A stretch of DNA of 64,000 nucleotides. Source: Methanosarcina barkeri str. Wiesmoor (GTDB lineage Archaea > Halobacteriota > Methanosarcinia > Methanosarcinales > Methanosarcinaceae). The notes beneath the pieces are model-generated. The model worked only from the letters and a program-made list of their open reading frames with translations, ran no database searches and was not told the DNA's origin. Below, in pieces: positions 62,110-64,000 of the stretch; position 1 is the first letter of the stretch; each line of letters starts with the position of its first letter. The translations under genes and the position numbers were made by a program. Location: assembly GCF_000969985.1 (NCBI RefSeq), contig NZ_CP009526.1, positions 4,340,001 through 4,404,000 of the forward strand. Reading direction: 5' to 3'.

Positions 62110-62146
62110 GCCTTAATCCTTGTTTTATTGGCTCTTGCTCACGAGT
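62110..62146 (-). repeat. Solitary degenerate CRISPR repeat
   Basis: This 37-base stretch matches the array repeat at about 31 of 37 positions (plus strand: aatccttgttttattggctc then ttgctcacgagt). It stands alone 63 bases from the IS5-family element and 1.4 kb from the array, with no neighbouring repeat at spacer distance. Confidence 0.75.
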
Positions 62147-62208
62147 GTTAAGTTAAAAATAAACATATTCACAAACTGATGAATATTACTATAAAAGCGT
62201 CTCACTTA

Positions 62209-63080
62209 GAGCCTATCCGAAAAGTAGAATACCTATATTTTATGGTAATATTTATTAGTGTCAACACGAAAAAACGGACATGACTACGAGATCTCTAACG
62301 ACTTCTGGAATAAAATCAAACCATTATTACCTCTCCCTAAATCTAAAAAGAAGCCTGGAAGACCTAGAAAAGATGATAAGAGAATCTTAAGTGGTATACT
62401 GTATCTTCTTCGTACTGGTTGCCAATGGAAATCTTTGCCACGATTTTATGGAGCTCCAAGCACTGTTCATGATCGATTTCAAGAATGGCAAAGATCTGGC
62501 TTCTTTGAAAAAATGTGGCAATCTGGTCTAATGGAGTACGAGAATAAGAATGGATTAGAGTGGGAGTGGCAAGCAATTGACGGTGCTATGACAAAAGCAC
62601 CATTAGGTGGATCAGGAACCGGAGCTAATCCAACTGATCGCGGCAAGAAAGGTACAAAAAGGAGTATTTTAACAGATGGTAAAGGTATACCACTTTCAGT
62701 AACTGTTGATGGAGCAAATCGTCACGATAAAAAGCTTGTAAAAAGGACGTTGGATGCCATTATTTTTGAAAGACCTTTCCCAGATGAGGGAATTCAGAAC
62801 ATGTGTATGGATAAAGGATATGATTTTCCTGATATCAGAGAATTGGTCAAAGAATATGGTTATACCGCCCATATCAAAAGTCGTGGAGAAGAAAACATAA
62901 GAATAGAGATACCAGGTTTTAGGGCAAGAAGGTGGGTTGTAGAAAGGACACATTCATGGCTAAACAGATTCAGAAGACTGCTTATTAGATGGGAAAAGAA
63001 AATCGAGAATTACCTTGCTATGCTTCATTTCGCATGTGCATGGATAACATTCAGAGCAGCAGGATTTTTCGGATAGGTTC
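62209..63080 (+). mobile_element. IS5-family insertion sequence, intact
   Basis: The 872-bp element is bounded by inverted ends: gagcctatccgaaaa at 62209 and, read inward from 63080, gaacctatccgaaaa (14 of 15 equal). TTA at 62206-62208 and TTA at 63081-63083 form a 3-bp target duplication of the TNA type used by the IS1031/IS5 group. It has one intact transposase gene. It is placed between a degenerate CRISPR repeat and the trailer of the array. Confidence 0.9.
62258..63076 (+). CDS. IS5-family transposase
   Basis: A 272-residue DDE transposase in a single frame. An N-terminal helix-turn-helix region (LSGILYLLRTGCQWKSLPRF) precedes D108 in AIDGAMTKAP, D185 in MDKGYDFPDI and E229 in VVERTHSWLNRFRRLLIRWE. 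The start is GTG 62258. No frameshift or missing residue is visible, so it is probably active. Confidence 0.92.
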   Translation: MSTRKNGHDYEISNDFWNKIKPLLPLPKSKKKPGRPRKDDKRILSGILYLLRTGCQWKSLPRFYGAPSTVHDRFQEWQRSGFFEKMWQSGLMEYENKNGLEWEWQAIDGAMTKAPLGGSGTGANPTDRGKKGTKRSILTDGKGIPLSVTVDGANRHDKKLVKRTLDAIIFERPFPDEGIQNMCMDKGYDFPDIRELVKEYGYTAHIKSRGEENIRIEIPGFRARRWVVERTHSWLNRFRRLLIRWEKKIENYLAMLHFACAWITFRAAGFFG

Positions 63081-63096
63081 TTAGTAAAAGTAAAAA

Positions 63097-63480
63097 TCAT
63101 AATCTTAACTTCTGCTTATAAATCATCTTTTTTCCGTATCCATTATATTTGTGTAACATAATTCTTGTACCGTCAGCTTCTATTTCTGCATATCCAGTAA
63201 CAGGATAAAACATAAAAAACTTAATTGTGCCACCCCAGCTCCTATGTAATGTTATAGCTTTTAACTTTCTAATTTTAACTTTACCCGATATTATATTATA
63301 CCTATAACTTTTCTCGTAATCATCACCCCATTTACCTACACTTGTTACTTTTCCGGTAAATATGCGAGCCACGTTACAGTGTATAACTCTATCTCCAAAC
63401 GCCTTACCATATTTTGGCTTACTACTTCGGGTTTGATTATTATTTTTACTACCAAATAAATTTTTAAGGAAATCTAGCAT
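63097..63480 (-). CDS. Hypothetical protein at the CRISPR trailer
   Basis: A 127-residue basic protein (MLDFLKNLFGSKNNNQTRSS start) with a beta-rich body (RVIHCNVARIFTGKVTSVGK, GTIKFFMFYPVTGYAEIEAD). ATG 63480 is about nine bases from an AGG; an earlier ATG at 63486 is too close to it. It is read in the same direction as the array and begins 36 bases past its last degenerate repeat. No family recognised; it is unclear whether it is a Cas accessory or a bystander. Confidence 0.5.
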   Translation of the reverse strand: MLDFLKNLFGSKNNNQTRSSKPKYGKAFGDRVIHCNVARIFTGKVTSVGKWGDDYEKSYRYNIISGKVKIRKLKAITLHRSWGGTIKFFMFYPVTGYAEIEADGTRIMLHKYNGYGKKMIYKQKLRL

Positions 63481-63516
63481 TTCCATCGCCTGATATACTT
63501 AGTAAAAAATAAAAAA

Positions 63517-64000
63517 GTTTCAATCATTTCCTTTTTTATTGGATCTTGATCGCGAATAGTATATACACAACTTACTTAAAAAGCATTGCTCACGAATCGA
63601 GTTCTCTGGGAATGTATGCCCAAAGGCTGTAGGTTTCAATCCTTGTTTTAGTGGATCTTGCTCACGAATCCTTACAGCCTTAGCACATAATGACACATTT
63701 GTAAGGTTTCAATCCTTGTTTTAGTGGATCTTGCTCACGAATCGTTGCAGAGGTTCTTCTGATGTAACTTTCCGGAAGTTTCAATCCTTGTTTTAGTGGA
63801 TCTTGCTCACGAATAAAAGAGCTAAGTATCTAATTATACGTGAACTTAAGTTTCAATCCTTGTTTTAGTGGATCTTGCTCACGAATTAATGTATGATCCT
63901 CCAGTTTATTTAAAAATGGAGTTTCAATCCTTGTTTTAGTGGATCTTGCTCACGAATTAGATTGCAAACAGATTTTGAATGTCAAAAAGAGTTTCAATCC
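63517..64000 (-). CRISPR. CRISPR array, trailer end; continues beyond window
   Basis: Five perfect 37-base repeats (63633-63669, 63706-63742, 63778-63814, 63850-63886, 63921-63957) and the first 10 bases of a sixth at 63991. Spacers are 36, 35, 35, 34 and 33 bases. To the left, a 35-base spacer precedes a repeat of which only ttgctcacgaat (63586-63597) survives, and a 41-base distorted repeat is at 63517-63557. Read on the minus strand the repeat ends in ATTGAAAC, the usual 5' handle of type I and III crRNAs, so transcription is right to left, the leader is off-window and the worn repeats are the old trailer end. The repeat is of the kind I recall for M. mazei. Confidence 0.96.

Overview
The window is chromosomal DNA from a methanogenic archaeon of the genus Methanosarcina. 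It is AT-rich and encodes archaeal TFB, aIF2-beta with a C-terminal TRAM domain, L10e, Gar1, archaeal-type AlaRS, PheS and TrpRS, a Trm5-type tRNA methyltransferase, two iron-sulfur flavoproteins of the Isf type, a FilR1/DUF1724 regulator and a CRISPR repeat like those I recall for Methanosarcina mazei. No species call is made.

Layout. 1-3.3 kb: two transposase genes (one broken by a stop), small genes and a repeat-rich spacer. 3.3-9.9 kb: ppdK, divergent gar1 and tfb, a LysE-type exporter, trm5 and tRNA-Thr(CGU). 10-15.5 kb: surface proteins, namely a secreted GY-repeat protein, a type IV pilin, three pilin-like membrane-anchored proteins and the decayed tail of a fourth. 15.6-21.9 kb: an fdhD-like gene without the usual CxxC, two Isf flavoproteins, a nitroreductase, an ABM monooxygenase and an HxlR regulator (a redox-type cluster), plus a frameshifted secreted protein and a lipoprotein. 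22-33 kb: an XPD-type helicase and the translation genes pheS, trpS, aIF2-beta and rpl10e, with a radical-SAM-like protein that lacks its cluster cysteines. 33-42.5 kb: DUF1786, a glycogen debranching enzyme, a GT4 glycosyltransferase, moaB, a STAND NTPase with TPRs, a cobalamin adenosyltransferase and a secreted cupin. 42.8-50 kb: a FilR1 regulator, a CRM-domain protein, alaS with an elaborate leader and a methyltransferase. 50.5-58.6 kb: a complete seven-gene type III CRISPR-Cas effector operon whose large subunit is Csx11-like with no visible GGDD (subtype III-C). 58.7-64 kb: a reverse-transcriptase fragment, isolated CRISPR repeat relics, a duplicated two-gene cassette, an intact IS5-family element and the trailer end of a CRISPR array running off the right edge.

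The most notable observation is a leader of about 250 bp, including the ribosome-binding site and continuing into similar signal peptides, found upstream of two otherwise unrelated secreted proteins (GY-repeat protein at 10.1 kb, minus strand; cupin at 41.9 kb, plus strand). Other candidates are the III-C locus with its scattered repeat relics, a cysteine-less radical-SAM paralogue, a 21-residue membrane peptide with a perfect ribosome-binding site between hairpins, a possible attenuator with tandem operator-like repeats before alaS, and many short tandem repeats in intergenic DNA.

The cas operon and the array are both read on the minus strand. No cas1, cas2 or CARF-domain gene is present, so spacer acquisition would have to be supplied elsewhere. 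Without the cyclase residues the complex is predicted to act by Cmr4 RNA cleavage and perhaps HD nuclease activity rather than by cyclic oligoadenylate signalling.
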